NCBI GenBank assembly: GCA_963842235.1
Contig: CAWJFT010000001.1
Location: 620,001-684,000, forward strand
Direction: 5' to 3'
Length of the DNA: 64,000 nt
Origin: JACDAN01 sp963842235
Lineage (GTDB): Bacteria > Actinomycetota > Thermoleophilia > Gaiellales > Gaiellaceae
This document shows, in pieces, positions 40,350 through 49,144 of the stretch (position 1 is the first letter of the stretch; every line of letters starts with the position of its first letter). The translations under genes were made by a program, and so were the position numbers. The notes under the pieces are model-generated. The model saw only the letters and a program-made list of their open reading frames with translations. It was not told the DNA's origin and ran no database searches.

Positions 40350-41126
40350 GTGAAGATCGCCGTCTGCGTCAAACACGTGCCCGAGGGCACTACTCACGCG
40401 CGAATCGACCCCGCGACGAAGCGGCTCGACCGCTCCGGGGAGGGGGCGATCAACCCCTTCGACACGCACGCGGTCGAGGAGGCGCTGCGAATCAAAGACG
40501 CGCAGGGCGGCGAGGTTCTCGTCGTGTCGATGGGGCCGCAGAGCGCCCAGGACTCGGTCCGGAAGGCGCTCGCGATGGGTGCCGACGCCGCGCTCCTCGT
40601 CACCGACGACGCAGCGGCGGGCTCGGACCTCGTCGGGACGACCAACGTGCTCGCGGCGGCGTTGGAGCCCGAGGGCGCCGACCTCATCATCTTCGGACAG
40701 CAGGCCGGCGACTCCGACGGCGCGGTGCTCTGGGCGGCTGTCGCCGATCGGCTCCGTCGGCCGGTGATCTCGCAGGTTGCCGAGCTCACGGTCGCGGACG
40801 GAAAGGTGACCGGGAAGCGCCAGACGGAGTTCGGCTACGACACGATCGAAGCGCCGCTCCCCGCTGTCGTCGCCGTCTCCGATGCGATCAACGAGCCGCG
40901 CTACCCGTCGCTCAAGGGGATCATGGGCGCCCGCTCGAAGCCGCAGCGCGCCGTCTCGGTCTCCGAGCTCGGAGTCGATGCGGGAGGGGTCGGTGAAGCG
41001 GGCTCAAAGACGGTCGTCCAAGCGCTCAACGATCCGCCGCCTCGCGGAGACACGGTCAAGATCGAGGACGACGGGAGCGCCGCCGAGAAGATCGTCGAGT
41101 ACCTGGCCGAGAAGAAGGTGCTGTAG
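40350..41126 (+). CDS. etfB: Electron transfer flavoprotein, beta subunit
   Basis: 258 residues starting MKIAVCVKHVPEGTTHARID, the EtfB opening. NPFDTHAVEEALRIKD and FGQQAGDSDGAVLWAAVADRL are conserved AMP-binding and structural segments, and LPAVVAVSDAINEPRYPSLKGIMGA carries the recognition-loop region. EtfAB accepts electrons from acyl-CoA dehydrogenases. It starts with GTG at 40350. The etfA start overlaps its stop as TAGTG. Confidence 0.95.
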   Translation: MKIAVCVKHVPEGTTHARIDPATKRLDRSGEGAINPFDTHAVEEALRIKDAQGGEVLVVSMGPQSAQDSVRKALAMGADAALLVTDDAAAGSDLVGTTNVLAAALEPEGADLIIFGQQAGDSDGAVLWAAVADRLRRPVISQVAELTVADGKVTGKRQTEFGYDTIEAPLPAVVAVSDAINEPRYPSLKGIMGARSKPQRAVSVSELGVDAGGVGEAGSKTVVQALNDPPPRGDTVKIEDDGSAAEKIVEYLAEKKVL

Positions 41127-42085
41127 TGGCCACCCTCGTCTTCCTCGAGCATCACGAGGGCGAGCTGCTCAAGCCCTCCCTCGGCGTCCTGTCGAAGGCC
41201 GCCGAGCTGGGGGGAGACGTCTCGGGCGTCGTGCTCGGCTCCGGCGTCCGCGACCTGGCCGCGTCGGCCGGCGCCTTCGGGGCCTCGAAGGTCTACGTCG
41301 CCGACCAGCCCGAGCTGGAGAAGCCGCTGCCGCAGCCGCGCGTCGACGCGCTGGCGAAGCTCATCCGCGACCAGGGGTTCGACACGGTTCTCTTCGCGGC
41401 GTCGGTGCTGTCGGCGGACGTCGCCGCCGGCCTGTCGGCGCGGCTCGGCGCCGGGCTCAACTGGGATCTCACCGACCTCGTCCAGGAGAACGGCACGTTG
41501 GTCGGCAAGCGGCCCGCGCTCGGCGACACGGTCTACGTCGACGTGGCGTGGAACGGGGAGCCACGGCTGGCGCTGATCCGCGCTGGGACGTTCGACCCGC
41601 GCGAGTCGGGCGGCGAAGCGGAGGTCGAGGACTTCCAGGTGGACTTCGAGGACTTCTCGCTCGGCGCGAACATGGTCGAACAGGCCCATGCCGAGAGCGA
41701 GGGACCCTCGATCGAAGACGCAGACGTGATCGTCGCCGGCGGACGCGGCCTGGGCTCCCCGGACAACTTCAAGCTCGTGGAGGAGCTCGCGCAGGCCCTC
41801 GGCGGCGCCGTGGCCGCGACTCGGGCGGTGGTCGACGCGGGCTGGTACCCGTACTCGACGCAGGTCGGCCAGACCGGCAGGACCGTTTCCCCGAAGCTCT
41901 ACGTCGCCTGCGGGATCTCCGGCGCGATCCAGCACAAGGTCGGGATGCAGAGCTCGGGCGTGATCGTGGCGATCAACAAGGACCCGAACGCACCGATCTT
42001 CGACTTCTGCGATCTCGGAGTCGTCGGCGACCTGCACGAGATCGTGCCGAAGCTGACCGAGCTGGTCCGCCAGAGGAAATCCTGA
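41126..42085 (+). CDS. etfA: Electron transfer flavoprotein, alpha subunit
   Basis: 319 residues with the C-terminal FAD domain: VVAGGRGLGSPDNFKLVEEL, TRAVVDAGWYPYSTQVGQTG and LYVACGISGAIQHKVGMQSS, then AINKDPNAPIFDFCDLGVVGD. It carries the electron-transferring FAD. It is translated with etfB. The C-terminal domain gives a confident EtfA call. Confidence 0.96.
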   Translation: MATLVFLEHHEGELLKPSLGVLSKAAELGGDVSGVVLGSGVRDLAASAGAFGASKVYVADQPELEKPLPQPRVDALAKLIRDQGFDTVLFAASVLSADVAAGLSARLGAGLNWDLTDLVQENGTLVGKRPALGDTVYVDVAWNGEPRLALIRAGTFDPRESGGEAEVEDFQVDFEDFSLGANMVEQAHAESEGPSIEDADVIVAGGRGLGSPDNFKLVEELAQALGGAVAATRAVVDAGWYPYSTQVGQTGRTVSPKLYVACGISGAIQHKVGMQSSGVIVAINKDPNAPIFDFCDLGVVGDLHEIVPKLTELVRQRKS

Positions 42086-42145
42086 CACGCTACGCGTCCT
42101 AGGATCACGCAGCATGCGTCCCGGGAGTGAGAACGGCCTCGCCGC

Positions 42146-43837
42146 GTGAGACCCGCTGACTTCCCTCCGCCCTTCGATCCGAGCGAGTTCGTCGCGGCGC
42201 CGAGTGACCCGCTGGAGGAGCGAATCGACGTCGGCGTGCTGATCGTCGGGGCCGGGCCCGCGGGGCTCGCCTGCGCGATCAGGCTAGGTCAGCTGCTCGA
42301 AGAGTCGCCCGAGATGGCCGAACGTCTCGGCGAGGTGCCCGTCGCGGTGCTCGAGAAGGGCAAGGGCGTCGGCGCGCATCTCGTGTCTGGTGCGGTCGTC
42401 AATCCGCGTGGGCTCCGACGCCTCTTTCGCGGTCAGGGGCTGCGGATCGAGGACATCCCCTCGTACGGCGCGGTCGACCACGAGGGCGTCTACTACCTGA
42501 CCCCGAGTTCCGCACTGCGGATCCCGACGCCGCCGACGATGCGCAACGACGGCAACTTCGTCGCCTCTCTCTCCCAGCTCTCGCGCTGGCTCGCCGAGCA
42601 GGCGGAGGCGGGCGGCGCCGCGATCCTTCCCGAGACGGCGGCCCAGAAGCTCCTCGTCACGGGCGCGCGGACGGTCGGCGTCCGCACCGGCGACAAGGGC
42701 CTTGGCAAGGACGGCGAGCCCCTCGCGAACTTCGAGCCTGGCTCGGACGTCACCGCGAAGGTGACGGTGCTCGCCGAGGGAACGCAGGGGCATCTGACCG
42801 GAGTCGCGCTCGACCAGTTCGGGCTCGCCGGCGAGAACCCGCAGGTCTGGGCGTTGGGTGTGAAGGAAGTCTGGAAGGTCGCAAAGCCGCTCGACCGCGT
42901 CATCCACACGATGGGCTGGCCGCTGCGGGGAGGGCGCAAGTACCGCGAGTTCGGCGGCTCGTTCATCTACCCGATGGGGGACGACATGCTCACGATCGGG
43001 ATGGTGGTTGGGCTCGACTACCGCGACGTCGAGGTGTCCGTGCACGACCTGCTCCAGGAGCTCAAGACGCACCGGTTCGTCAGGCGCTTGCTCAAGGACG
43101 GTGAGCGCATCGGGTGGGGCGCGAAGACGATCCCCGAGGGCGGTTTCGTCGCTCTACCGCGGCGCCTGAACGCGCCGGGGCTGCTCCTCACGGGCGACGC
43201 CGCCGGCTTCGTCAACGTGCCCGCGCTGAAGGGAATCCACTACGCGATCGAGTCCGGCCGGCTCGCCGCCGAGGCTGCGTTCGCGGCCCTGCAGCCGGGG
43301 CGGACGCCCTGGACGCCCGGCGCGCTCGCCTCCTACGACGAATCGGTGCGCAGCTCGTTCATCCACAAGGACCTCGAGCAGGTCAGGAACATGCGCCAGG
43401 CCTTCGCCCACGGCTTCCTGATGGGCGGCGCGATGGCAGGCGCCATGACCGTCACCTTCGGCAAGTTCCCGCCGACGAACATGCACACCGAGCCGGACGC
43501 GGCGCAGGACCTGATTCGGACGAAGCGCTCGGCTCGTTATCCGGCGCCGGACGGAAAGCTGACCTTCGACAAGCTCTCGTCGGTCTATCTCTCGGGGAAC
43601 AAGACCCGGGACGACGCCCCGAACCACCTCCGCGTGCGAACCGACGTCGCCGAAGAGATCGGCCGGCTCTGGGAGCGCATGTGTCCCGCGCAGGTCTACG
43701 AGGTCGCCGAGGACGGCGGGGAGAGCACTGTCGAGGTCACGCCGTCCAACTGCGTCCAGTGCGGCGCGATCACGGCGAAGGGTGGACGGCTCACCCCGCC
43801 GGAGGGCGGCTCAGGCCCCGAGTACACCTTGACGTGA
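42146..43837 (+). CDS. Electron transfer flavoprotein-quinone oxidoreductase
   Basis: 563 residues. FAD motif VLIVGAGPAGLACAIRLG, then the conserved GAHLVSGAVVNPRGL and GWPLRGGRKYREFGGSFIYP quinone and FAD segments, and LLLTGDAAGFVNVPALKGIHYAI. The C-terminal iron-sulphur region has CPAQVYE and NCVQCGAITAKGG. Relatives have a CxxCxxC there, so one cluster ligand is Ile in this protein. It oxidises reduced ETF and reduces the quinone pool, completing acyl-CoA oxidation. It starts with GTG. A GTGA overlap joins it to the next gene. Confidence 0.92.
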   Translation: MRPADFPPPFDPSEFVAAPSDPLEERIDVGVLIVGAGPAGLACAIRLGQLLEESPEMAERLGEVPVAVLEKGKGVGAHLVSGAVVNPRGLRRLFRGQGLRIEDIPSYGAVDHEGVYYLTPSSALRIPTPPTMRNDGNFVASLSQLSRWLAEQAEAGGAAILPETAAQKLLVTGARTVGVRTGDKGLGKDGEPLANFEPGSDVTAKVTVLAEGTQGHLTGVALDQFGLAGENPQVWALGVKEVWKVAKPLDRVIHTMGWPLRGGRKYREFGGSFIYPMGDDMLTIGMVVGLDYRDVEVSVHDLLQELKTHRFVRRLLKDGERIGWGAKTIPEGGFVALPRRLNAPGLLLTGDAAGFVNVPALKGIHYAIESGRLAAEAAFAALQPGRTPWTPGALASYDESVRSSFIHKDLEQVRNMRQAFAHGFLMGGAMAGAMTVTFGKFPPTNMHTEPDAAQDLIRTKRSARYPAPDGKLTFDKLSSVYLSGNKTRDDAPNHLRVRTDVAEEIGRLWERMCPAQVYEVAEDGGESTVEVTPSNCVQCGAITAKGGRLTPPEGGSGPEYTLT

Positions 43838-44433
43838 TCACCGTCGACATCGCGGGGTTGCCTGCGCCGCTCGCCTGGGACCCTGCTCCGGTCGGCTGGA
43901 GCGCGACTGACAACGCACTGAGCGTCGAGGCCGGGTCGAAGTCCGACGTGTTCATCGATCCAGGCGGCGGCGCGGAGGTCCTGAACGCCCCGCGGCTGCT
44001 CGGCGACGTGGAGGGCGACTACTCGCTGTCGGCCCGCGTGACGGTCGGGTTCGGGTCGGACTACGACGCGGGCGTGCTGCTGCTCTGGGTCAACGAACGT
44101 TCCTGGGCGAAGCTCTGCTTCGAGCTTTCTCCGCAGCGCGAGCCGATGGTCGTCTCGGTCGTGACGCGCGGGGTCTCGGACGACTGCAACTCCTTCATCG
44201 TGGAGGGAAACACTGTCGGGCTGAGGGTCGCTCGGCTCGGTCAGGCGTTCGCCTTCCACGCTTCGACCGACGACCGGACCTGGCGGCTCGTGCGGTACTT
44301 CGCGCTCGAGCCGGCCGCCGAACCGCGCGTGGGCTTCCTCGCACAATCCCCGCGCGGAGAGGGCTGTTCGGTGCGCTTCGAGGAGATCTCTTTCACGCCC
44401 GGCCGGCTCGGCGACATTCGCAGCGGTGCCTGA
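43834..44433 (+). CDS. DUF1349-like (concanavalin-like) protein
   Basis: 199 residues, soluble, no signal peptide. The segments VFIDPGGGAEVLNAPRLLG, SLSARVTVGFGSDYDAGVLL and WAKLCFELSPQREPMVVSVV, then FAFHASTDDRTWRLVRYF, match the beta-sandwich DUF1349 family (regulation of enolase-like protein). Members are beta-sandwich carbohydrate-binding-like proteins of unclear role. It starts with GTG, overlapping the ETF-quinone oxidoreductase stop, and its end overlaps the dehydratase start by 8 nt. Confidence 0.8.
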   Translation: MITVDIAGLPAPLAWDPAPVGWSATDNALSVEAGSKSDVFIDPGGGAEVLNAPRLLGDVEGDYSLSARVTVGFGSDYDAGVLLLWVNERSWAKLCFELSPQREPMVVSVVTRGVSDDCNSFIVEGNTVGLRVARLGQAFAFHASTDDRTWRLVRYFALEPAAEPRVGFLAQSPRGEGCSVRFEEISFTPGRLGDIRSGA

Positions 44434-45367
44434 GACCCTCTCCCTCGACGACATCCGCGCTGCGCGCGAGACGATCGGGACCGATCTCCACCGCACGCCT
44501 GTTTTCAGCTCCGCGACGCTCGGCCCGCGGGTCTTCCTGAAGGCCGAGCTCTTCCAGCGGACCGGTTCCTTCAAGCCGCGCGGCGTGCTGAACAAGCTGC
44601 GTTCGCTCGGGGAGGAAGAGCGTGCCCGTGGGGTGATCGGCGTCTCCGCTGGAAATCACGCGCAGGCGCTCGCCTACTGCGCCCGGCTGGAAGGGCTTGA
44701 CGCGCTGCTCGTCATGTGGAAGACCGCCAGTCCGGCGAAGATCGAAGCAACCCGCGGGTACGGCGCCGAGGTGGATCTCGAGGCCGCCGGCCCGGAGACG
44801 GTTTTCGACCGCCTGGAGCAGCTTCACGAACAGACGGGTCGTACCTTCGTCCATCCGTTCGACGACCCCTTCGTCATCGCAGGTCAGGGAACGGTCGGGC
44901 TCGAGATCGGCGAGGACGTGCCGGACGCGGACGTGGTCGTCGTCCCGGTCGGCGGCGGCGGGCTCATCGCGGGGATCGCGACGGCACTGCCGGACGCGCG
45001 CATCGTCGGCGTCGAGCCGCAGGGCTCGAATGCGCTCTCAGCGGCCCTCGAGGCCGGGCACTCGGTTCCGGTCGAGCCCCGGTCGATCGCGGACGGCCTG
45101 AACGCGCCCTTCGCCGGCGAGCTGCCGGTGCAGATCGCCGCCGCCCGCGGGATCGAGATCGCGCTCGTAGAAGAGGAGGAAATCGAGGCGGGAATGCGCT
45201 TCGTCTACGAGCGCGCGAAGCTGGCCTGCGAGCCTGCCGGCGCCGCCGGTATAGCCGCCTTGCTGGCCGGCAAAGTGTCTCTGCGTGAGGGAGAGACCGT
45301 GGTCGCCGTCGTCTCGGGAGGCAACGTTTCGGGAGAGACCGCTGCTGCTATCCTGGCCCAGCTGTGA
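44426..45367 (+). CDS. Threonine dehydratase / serine racemase-like PLP enzyme
   Basis: 313 residues of fold type II. The PLP-binding Lys is in RTGSFKPRGVLNKL, the Asn loop is SAGNHAQALAYC, and the phosphate-binding loop is VPVGGGGLIAGIATAL. SGGNVSG near the C-terminus contacts the pyridine nitrogen. It lacks the C-terminal ACT-like domain of biosynthetic IlvA, so it resembles the catabolic threonine dehydratase or serine racemase. It starts with GTG. The stop overlaps the rpmE GTG. Confidence 0.88.
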   Translation: MPETLSLDDIRAARETIGTDLHRTPVFSSATLGPRVFLKAELFQRTGSFKPRGVLNKLRSLGEEERARGVIGVSAGNHAQALAYCARLEGLDALLVMWKTASPAKIEATRGYGAEVDLEAAGPETVFDRLEQLHEQTGRTFVHPFDDPFVIAGQGTVGLEIGEDVPDADVVVVPVGGGGLIAGIATALPDARIVGVEPQGSNALSAALEAGHSVPVEPRSIADGLNAPFAGELPVQIAAARGIEIALVEEEEIEAGMRFVYERAKLACEPAGAAGIAALLAGKVSLREGETVVAVVSGGNVSGETAAAILAQL

Positions 45368-45582
45368 AGCCTGACATTCATCCCGAATACGTGACCGCAA
45401 CCGTTCGCTGCTCATGTGGCAACGAGTTCATGACGCGCTCGACGAAGTCCGAGCTCCATGTCGAGGTCTGCTCGAACTGCCACCCGTTTTACACGGGCAA
45501 GCAGAAGCTGATGGACACGGGTGGCCGCGTGGAGCGCTTCCAGCGCCGCCTCGAGCGCGCCGGCGGCGCGCGTCGCGGCTAG
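45364..45582 (+). CDS. rpmE: 50S ribosomal protein L31
   Basis: 72 residues: MKPDIHPEYVTATVRCSCGN, then EVCSNCHPFYTGKQKLMDTG. The four Cys (CxC and CxxC) form the zinc-ribbon of type A L31. It is part of the 50S central protuberance bridge. A GTG start overlaps the stop of the dehydratase. The zinc-type protein is usually replaced by a Cys-less paralogue under zinc limitation; no such paralogue is seen here. Confidence 0.97.
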   Translation: MKPDIHPEYVTATVRCSCGNEFMTRSTKSELHVEVCSNCHPFYTGKQKLMDTGGRVERFQRRLERAGGARRG

Positions 45583-45602
45583 TGGCCCTTCGAGGCTAGT
45601 CG

Positions 45603-45614
45603 TAGGTTAAGAGC
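45603..45614 (+). promoter_or_regulatory. Putative leaderless -10 box
   Basis: TAGGTT (45603-45608) ends 6 nt before the ATG of the DUF1385 gene at 45615. Confidence 0.4.
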
Positions 45615-46529
45615 ATGAGCGCTCCGATCGGGGGTCAGGCCGTCCTCGAGGGCGTGATGATGCGCGGCCCCTCGAACTGGTCGCTCGCCGTTCGCAAGCC
45701 CGACGGCGAGATCGCCCAGGTCAACAACGAGATCAACTCGGTGATGGCCAGGCACCGGGTCTTCCGGTTGCCGATCATCCGCGGGATCATCGCGCTGGGC
45801 GAGTCGCTCGCGATCGGATTCCGCGCCCTTGCGATCTCGGCCAACTACGCGGCCCAGGAGGAGGGCGACGACGAGGAGGTCTCCACCGAGATCGGTCGCG
45901 GCGCGCTCATCTTCGCGTTCGTCATCGCGATCGGTTTCGCGCTCCTGCTCTTCAAGGTCACACCGGCGCTCCTCACCAGCTGGCTGCCGATCGAGACCAC
46001 CGGCCTCTTCGTCGTCGTCGAAGGTCTGATCCGCGTCGGGCTCTTCATCGCGTACCTCGTCTTGATCTCGCTCCTGCCCGATCTCAGGCGCGTCTTCCAG
46101 TACCACGCTGCTGAGCACAAGGCGATCAACGCCTACGAGGCAGGCGACGAGCTCGAGCCCGAGCGCGTCCAGCAGCACAGCCTCATCCACCCCCGCTGCG
46201 GGACGGCGTTTCTGCTCTGGGTCATGGTGATCGCGATCTTCGTCTTCGCGTTCTTCGGTCAACCGGTCTGGTACTGGCTGATCGCGTCCCGGATCCTGCT
46301 CCTCCCGGTGATCGCCGGAATCGCCTACGAGCTCATCCGCTTCGCCGGGAAACACACCGGCAACCGGATCCTGATGACGCTTCTCGCCCCCGGCCTCTGG
46401 CTTCAGCGGCTGACGACGCGCGAACCGACGCTCGACCAGCTCGAGGTCTCCATCCGGGCGCTGAAGGACGTCTTGCAGCGCGAAGGCCGCCTCGACCCTG
46501 CCGAGCGCAAGGTCGAGGTGATGGCCTAG
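45615..46529 (+). CDS. DUF1385 membrane protein
   Basis: 304 residues. The N-terminal signature is IGGQAVLEGVMMRGPSNWSL. The central motif YHAAEHKAINAYEAGDEL, a possible metal site, lies next to four or more membrane helices (about residues 95-150 and 195-245). A C-terminal helix-rich segment ends VEVMA. The family is widespread in actinobacteria and Firmicutes, commonly beside rpmE and prfA as here; its biochemical role is unknown. Confidence 0.92.
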   Translation: MSAPIGGQAVLEGVMMRGPSNWSLAVRKPDGEIAQVNNEINSVMARHRVFRLPIIRGIIALGESLAIGFRALAISANYAAQEEGDDEEVSTEIGRGALIFAFVIAIGFALLLFKVTPALLTSWLPIETTGLFVVVEGLIRVGLFIAYLVLISLLPDLRRVFQYHAAEHKAINAYEAGDELEPERVQQHSLIHPRCGTAFLLWVMVIAIFVFAFFGQPVWYWLIASRILLLPVIAGIAYELIRFAGKHTGNRILMTLLAPGLWLQRLTTREPTLDQLEVSIRALKDVLQREGRLDPAERKVEVMA

Positions 46530-46533
46530 AGGG

Positions 46534-46560
46534 CATGGGGGAAACCATGTTTCCCCCATG
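46534..46560. terminator. Perfect 11-bp hairpin after DUF1385
   Basis: CATGGGGGAAA (46534-46544), loop CCATG, TTTCCCCCATG (46550-46560). It starts 5 bp after the DUF1385 stop, and its position suits a terminator. Confidence 0.75.
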
Positions 46561-46594
46561 AACCCCCTTCTTTAGAGGTTCTTCTGAATGTCAG

Positions 46595-46617
46595 CGGGCC
46601 CGGCGAAGCCGGGCCCG
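46595..46617. terminator. Second perfect hairpin upstream of prfA
   Basis: CGGGCCCGGC (46595-46604), loop GAA, GCCGGGCCCG (46608-46617), followed by CTT. It is 34 bp before the prfA start, so it may insulate prfA from upstream transcription or act as a leader structure. Confidence 0.65.
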
Positions 46618-46650
46618 CTTGGCCTGCGGCTGGCACTAACCTTTCTTTTT

Positions 46651-47697
46651 ATGGCGGGGATCGAACAACTGGTCGACGAGCTGGAGCGCTCTTACACGGA
46701 CGCGCAGGAGCGCATGTCCGACCCTGCCGTCTACAACGACCACCGGCAGGCTGCCGATGCCGGGCGTCGCCTGAAGGAGCTCGAAGGCCCCTACCGGCTC
46801 GCGCAGGAGTGGCGGCGCGCCCAGGAGGATCTTCAGGCCACCCGAGACGACCCCGAGCTGGCGGCGCTCGCTCCCGATCCTGACGAGGTCGCCCGGCTCG
46901 AGGAAGAGCTGAAACTGGCGCTCGTCGAGGCGGATCCCGCCGACCGGAAGGACGTCCTCGTGGAGATCCGCCAGGGCGTCGGCGGCGACGAGGCGGCCCT
47001 GTGGGCCGGCGACCTCTACCGGATGCTCACGCGCTACGCCGAGCGACGTGGCTTCACGACGGAGCAGCTGTCCGCGAGCCCGAGCGACGGCGGGGGGTTC
47101 AAGGAGATCGTCTTCGCGGTCAAGGGCGAAGGCGCCTACTCCGTCTTCAAGTGGGAAGGAGGCACGCACCGCGTCCAGCGCGTGCCGGTCACGGAATCCC
47201 AGGGCCGGATCCACACCTCGACCGCCACGGTCGCGGTCATGCCCGAGGCGGAGGAGGTCGAGGTCGAGCTCGACCCGGGCGATCTGAAGGTCGACGTCTA
47301 CCGCTCGACGGGGCCCGGTGGGCAGAGCGTGAACACGACCGACTCGGCCGTGCGGATCACGCATCTTCCGACCGGGCTCGTCGTCGCGATGCAGGACGAG
47401 AAGTCCCAGATCCAGAACCGCGCGAAGGCGCTACGGGTGCTGCGCGCACGGCTCTACGAGTTGGAGCGTGCGAAGCAGCGCGCCGAGCTGGAGAGCGCGC
47501 GCCGTTCGCAGATTGGCTCCGGAGAACGCGCCGAGAAGATCCGCACCTACAACTTCCCCGAGAACCGCGTCACCGACCACCGGGTGAAGGTCACGCTCCA
47601 TCGCCTCGACTCCGTGCTGGACGGCGACATGGACGACCTGACCGAGGCCCTCTCGGCCGAGGAGCGCCGCCGGGCGCTCGAGGCCGCCGCCGTCTGA
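46651..47697 (+). CDS. prfA: Peptide chain release factor 1
   Basis: 348 residues. The GGQ loop is TGPGGQSVNTTDSAVR, which triggers peptidyl-tRNA hydrolysis. IRQGVGGDEAALWAGDLYRM and WEGGTHRVQRVPVTESQGRIHTS are the RF-family segments, and RIGSGERAEKIRTYNFPENRVTDHR-like QIGSGERAEKIRTYNFPENR follows. The recognition loop should read UAA and UAG. It starts with ATG at 46651 with no Shine-Dalgarno sequence; TAACCT lies 8 nt upstream. prmC, which methylates the GGQ Gln, follows at once. Confidence 0.96.
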   Translation: MAGIEQLVDELERSYTDAQERMSDPAVYNDHRQAADAGRRLKELEGPYRLAQEWRRAQEDLQATRDDPELAALAPDPDEVARLEEELKLALVEADPADRKDVLVEIRQGVGGDEAALWAGDLYRMLTRYAERRGFTTEQLSASPSDGGGFKEIVFAVKGEGAYSVFKWEGGTHRVQRVPVTESQGRIHTSTATVAVMPEAEEVEVELDPGDLKVDVYRSTGPGGQSVNTTDSAVRITHLPTGLVVAMQDEKSQIQNRAKALRVLRARLYELERAKQRAELESARRSQIGSGERAEKIRTYNFPENRVTDHRVKVTLHRLDSVLDGDMDDLTEALSAEERRRALEAAAV

Positions 47698-47699
47698 GC

Positions 47700-48524
47700 G
47701 TGAAGGTCGCGGACGCACTTCGCGAGGCGGCGGCCGAGCTCGAACAAGCCGGCTGCCCGTCGCCGCGCGTCGACGCCGAATGGTTGCTCGCGGACGTCCT
47801 CGGAACGACCAGGACCGGTCTGTATGTGATGGAGCGTCCCCTCGAAGAGGGGGAGCTTCGACGCTTCCGCGCCCTCGTCGCGCGGCGGCGCACGCGGGAG
47901 CCTCTGGCGTACGTGCTCGGCGAGTGGGGGTTCCGGCGACTGACCCTGGCCGTCGATCCACGAGTGTTGATCCCGCGGCCCGAGACGGAGACCGTCGTCG
48001 AGCGCTGCCTCGAGCTCCTGCGCCCGATCGAGCAGCCTCGGGTGCTCGACATCGGCGTCGGTTCCGGAGCGATCGCCCTGGCGATCGCGGACGAGCGGAG
48101 CGATGCGAGCGTCGTGGCAACCGATTCATCGGCAGATGCGCTTTCCGTCGCCGAGGCGAACAAGGCTCGGCTGGCGCTGAACGGGCGCGTGGAGCTCCGG
48201 CACGGGGATCTTGCCGCCGGGGCGAGCGGACCGTTCGACCTCGTCGTCTCGAATCCGCCGTATGTTGCCCCCGAGGACGTGGAACGGCTGCCGCCGGAGG
48301 TCCTCCACGAGCCGCTCGGGGCCCTCGTCGGCTCCGGCCGGCAGGCCCAAGTGGCCGATGCAGCTCGCGCCCTGCTTCCGCCGGGCGGAATCGTCGTGCT
48401 GGAGGTGGGCGACGGACAGGCGCCGGAGGTCACTGCGGCGCTCGAAGCGCTCGGCTATGAGGAGATTCGCACGACATCTGACCTCGCCGGCCGCGAGCGG
48501 GTCGTCGAGGGAAAAGCCCTGTGA
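47700..48524 (+). CDS. prmC: Peptide chain release factor N5-glutamine methyltransferase
   Basis: 274 residues. The N-terminal helical bundle is followed by PLAYVLGEWGFRRLTLAVDP and VLIPRPETETVVE. The SAM motif is VLDIGVGSGAIALAIA, and the catalytic NPPY is in LVVSNPPYVAPED. It methylates the Gln of the GGQ loop in release factors; the coupled prfA gene supplies the substrate. It starts with GTG two bases after the prfA stop and overlaps the next gene by 4 nt. Confidence 0.95.
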   Translation: MKVADALREAAAELEQAGCPSPRVDAEWLLADVLGTTRTGLYVMERPLEEGELRRFRALVARRRTREPLAYVLGEWGFRRLTLAVDPRVLIPRPETETVVERCLELLRPIEQPRVLDIGVGSGAIALAIADERSDASVVATDSSADALSVAEANKARLALNGRVELRHGDLAAGASGPFDLVVSNPPYVAPEDVERLPPEVLHEPLGALVGSGRQAQVADAARALLPPGGIVVLEVGDGQAPEVTAALEALGYEEIRTTSDLAGRERVVEGKAL

Positions 48525-49114
48525 CCGACCAGGTCGTCGCGGCGATCAAGGAGGGCCGGCCGGTTGTCCTCCCGACGGACACCGTCTACGGGCTCTGCGC
48601 CGACGCGTACCGCGAGGCGCCGGTCCGCAGGCTCTACCGGCTGAAAGGACGCGAGGAGCTGCAGCCGACCGCGCTCGTTGCCGCCGACGTGGACGTGCTC
48701 CTGGACGCCGTCCCTGAGCTGCGCGGCCGGGCGGGCGTGATCGCGCGTGCGCTGCTCCCGGGCCCGTACACGCTGATCCTCCCGAATCCAGCGCGGCGGT
48801 TCCGCTGGCTCACGGGCAGCCGTCCGGCCACGATCGGCGTCCGTGTCCCGATTCCGCCGGAGGAGACGGCGGCCGTGCTCGGGCGCGTCGGAGCAGTCGC
48901 CGCGACGAGCGCCAACCTGCCGGGTGGGCCCGATCCGCGCCGAGTCGACGACGTGCCCGATGAGCTTCGAGCCGGATGCTCGGCGGTGCTGGACGCGGGT
49001 GAACTTCCGGGCACACCCTCGACCGTTCTCGACCTCACCGGGCCGGAGCCCGTCGTCGTGCGAGAGGGCGCCGTGCCCGCCGCCGAAGCGCTCGAGCGCC
49101 TGAGCGAGATTTAA
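48521..49114 (+). CDS. L-threonylcarbamoyladenylate synthase (YrdC/Sua5 family)
   Basis: 197 residues. The YrdC motif VLPTDTVYGLCADAYRE is followed by RLKGREELQPTALV (KxR-type active site), LLPGPYTLILPNPARRF and TIGVRVPIPPE, then SANLPGGPDP. It makes threonylcarbamoyl-AMP for the t6A modification of tRNAs reading ANN codons. It is the short, TsaC-like form without the Sua5 C-terminal domain. It overlaps prmC by 4 nt (GTGA). Confidence 0.93.
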   Translation: MTDQVVAAIKEGRPVVLPTDTVYGLCADAYREAPVRRLYRLKGREELQPTALVAADVDVLLDAVPELRGRAGVIARALLPGPYTLILPNPARRFRWLTGSRPATIGVRVPIPPEETAAVLGRVGAVAATSANLPGGPDPRRVDDVPDELRAGCSAVLDAGELPGTPSTVLDLTGPEPVVVREGAVPAAEALERLSEI

Positions 49115-49132
49115 ACGGCCGGGCCGGAGGGT

Positions 49133-49144
49133 TACGATGGCCCC
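49133..49144 (+). promoter_or_regulatory. Putative leaderless -10 box
   Basis: TACGAT (49133-49138) ends 6 nt before the glyA ATG at 49145. glyA may be transcribed separately from the prfA operon. Confidence 0.45.

Noticed and set aside
49115..49144. Possible glycine riboswitch before glyA
   Set aside because: The spacer is 30 bp and contains a leaderless-type -10 box.
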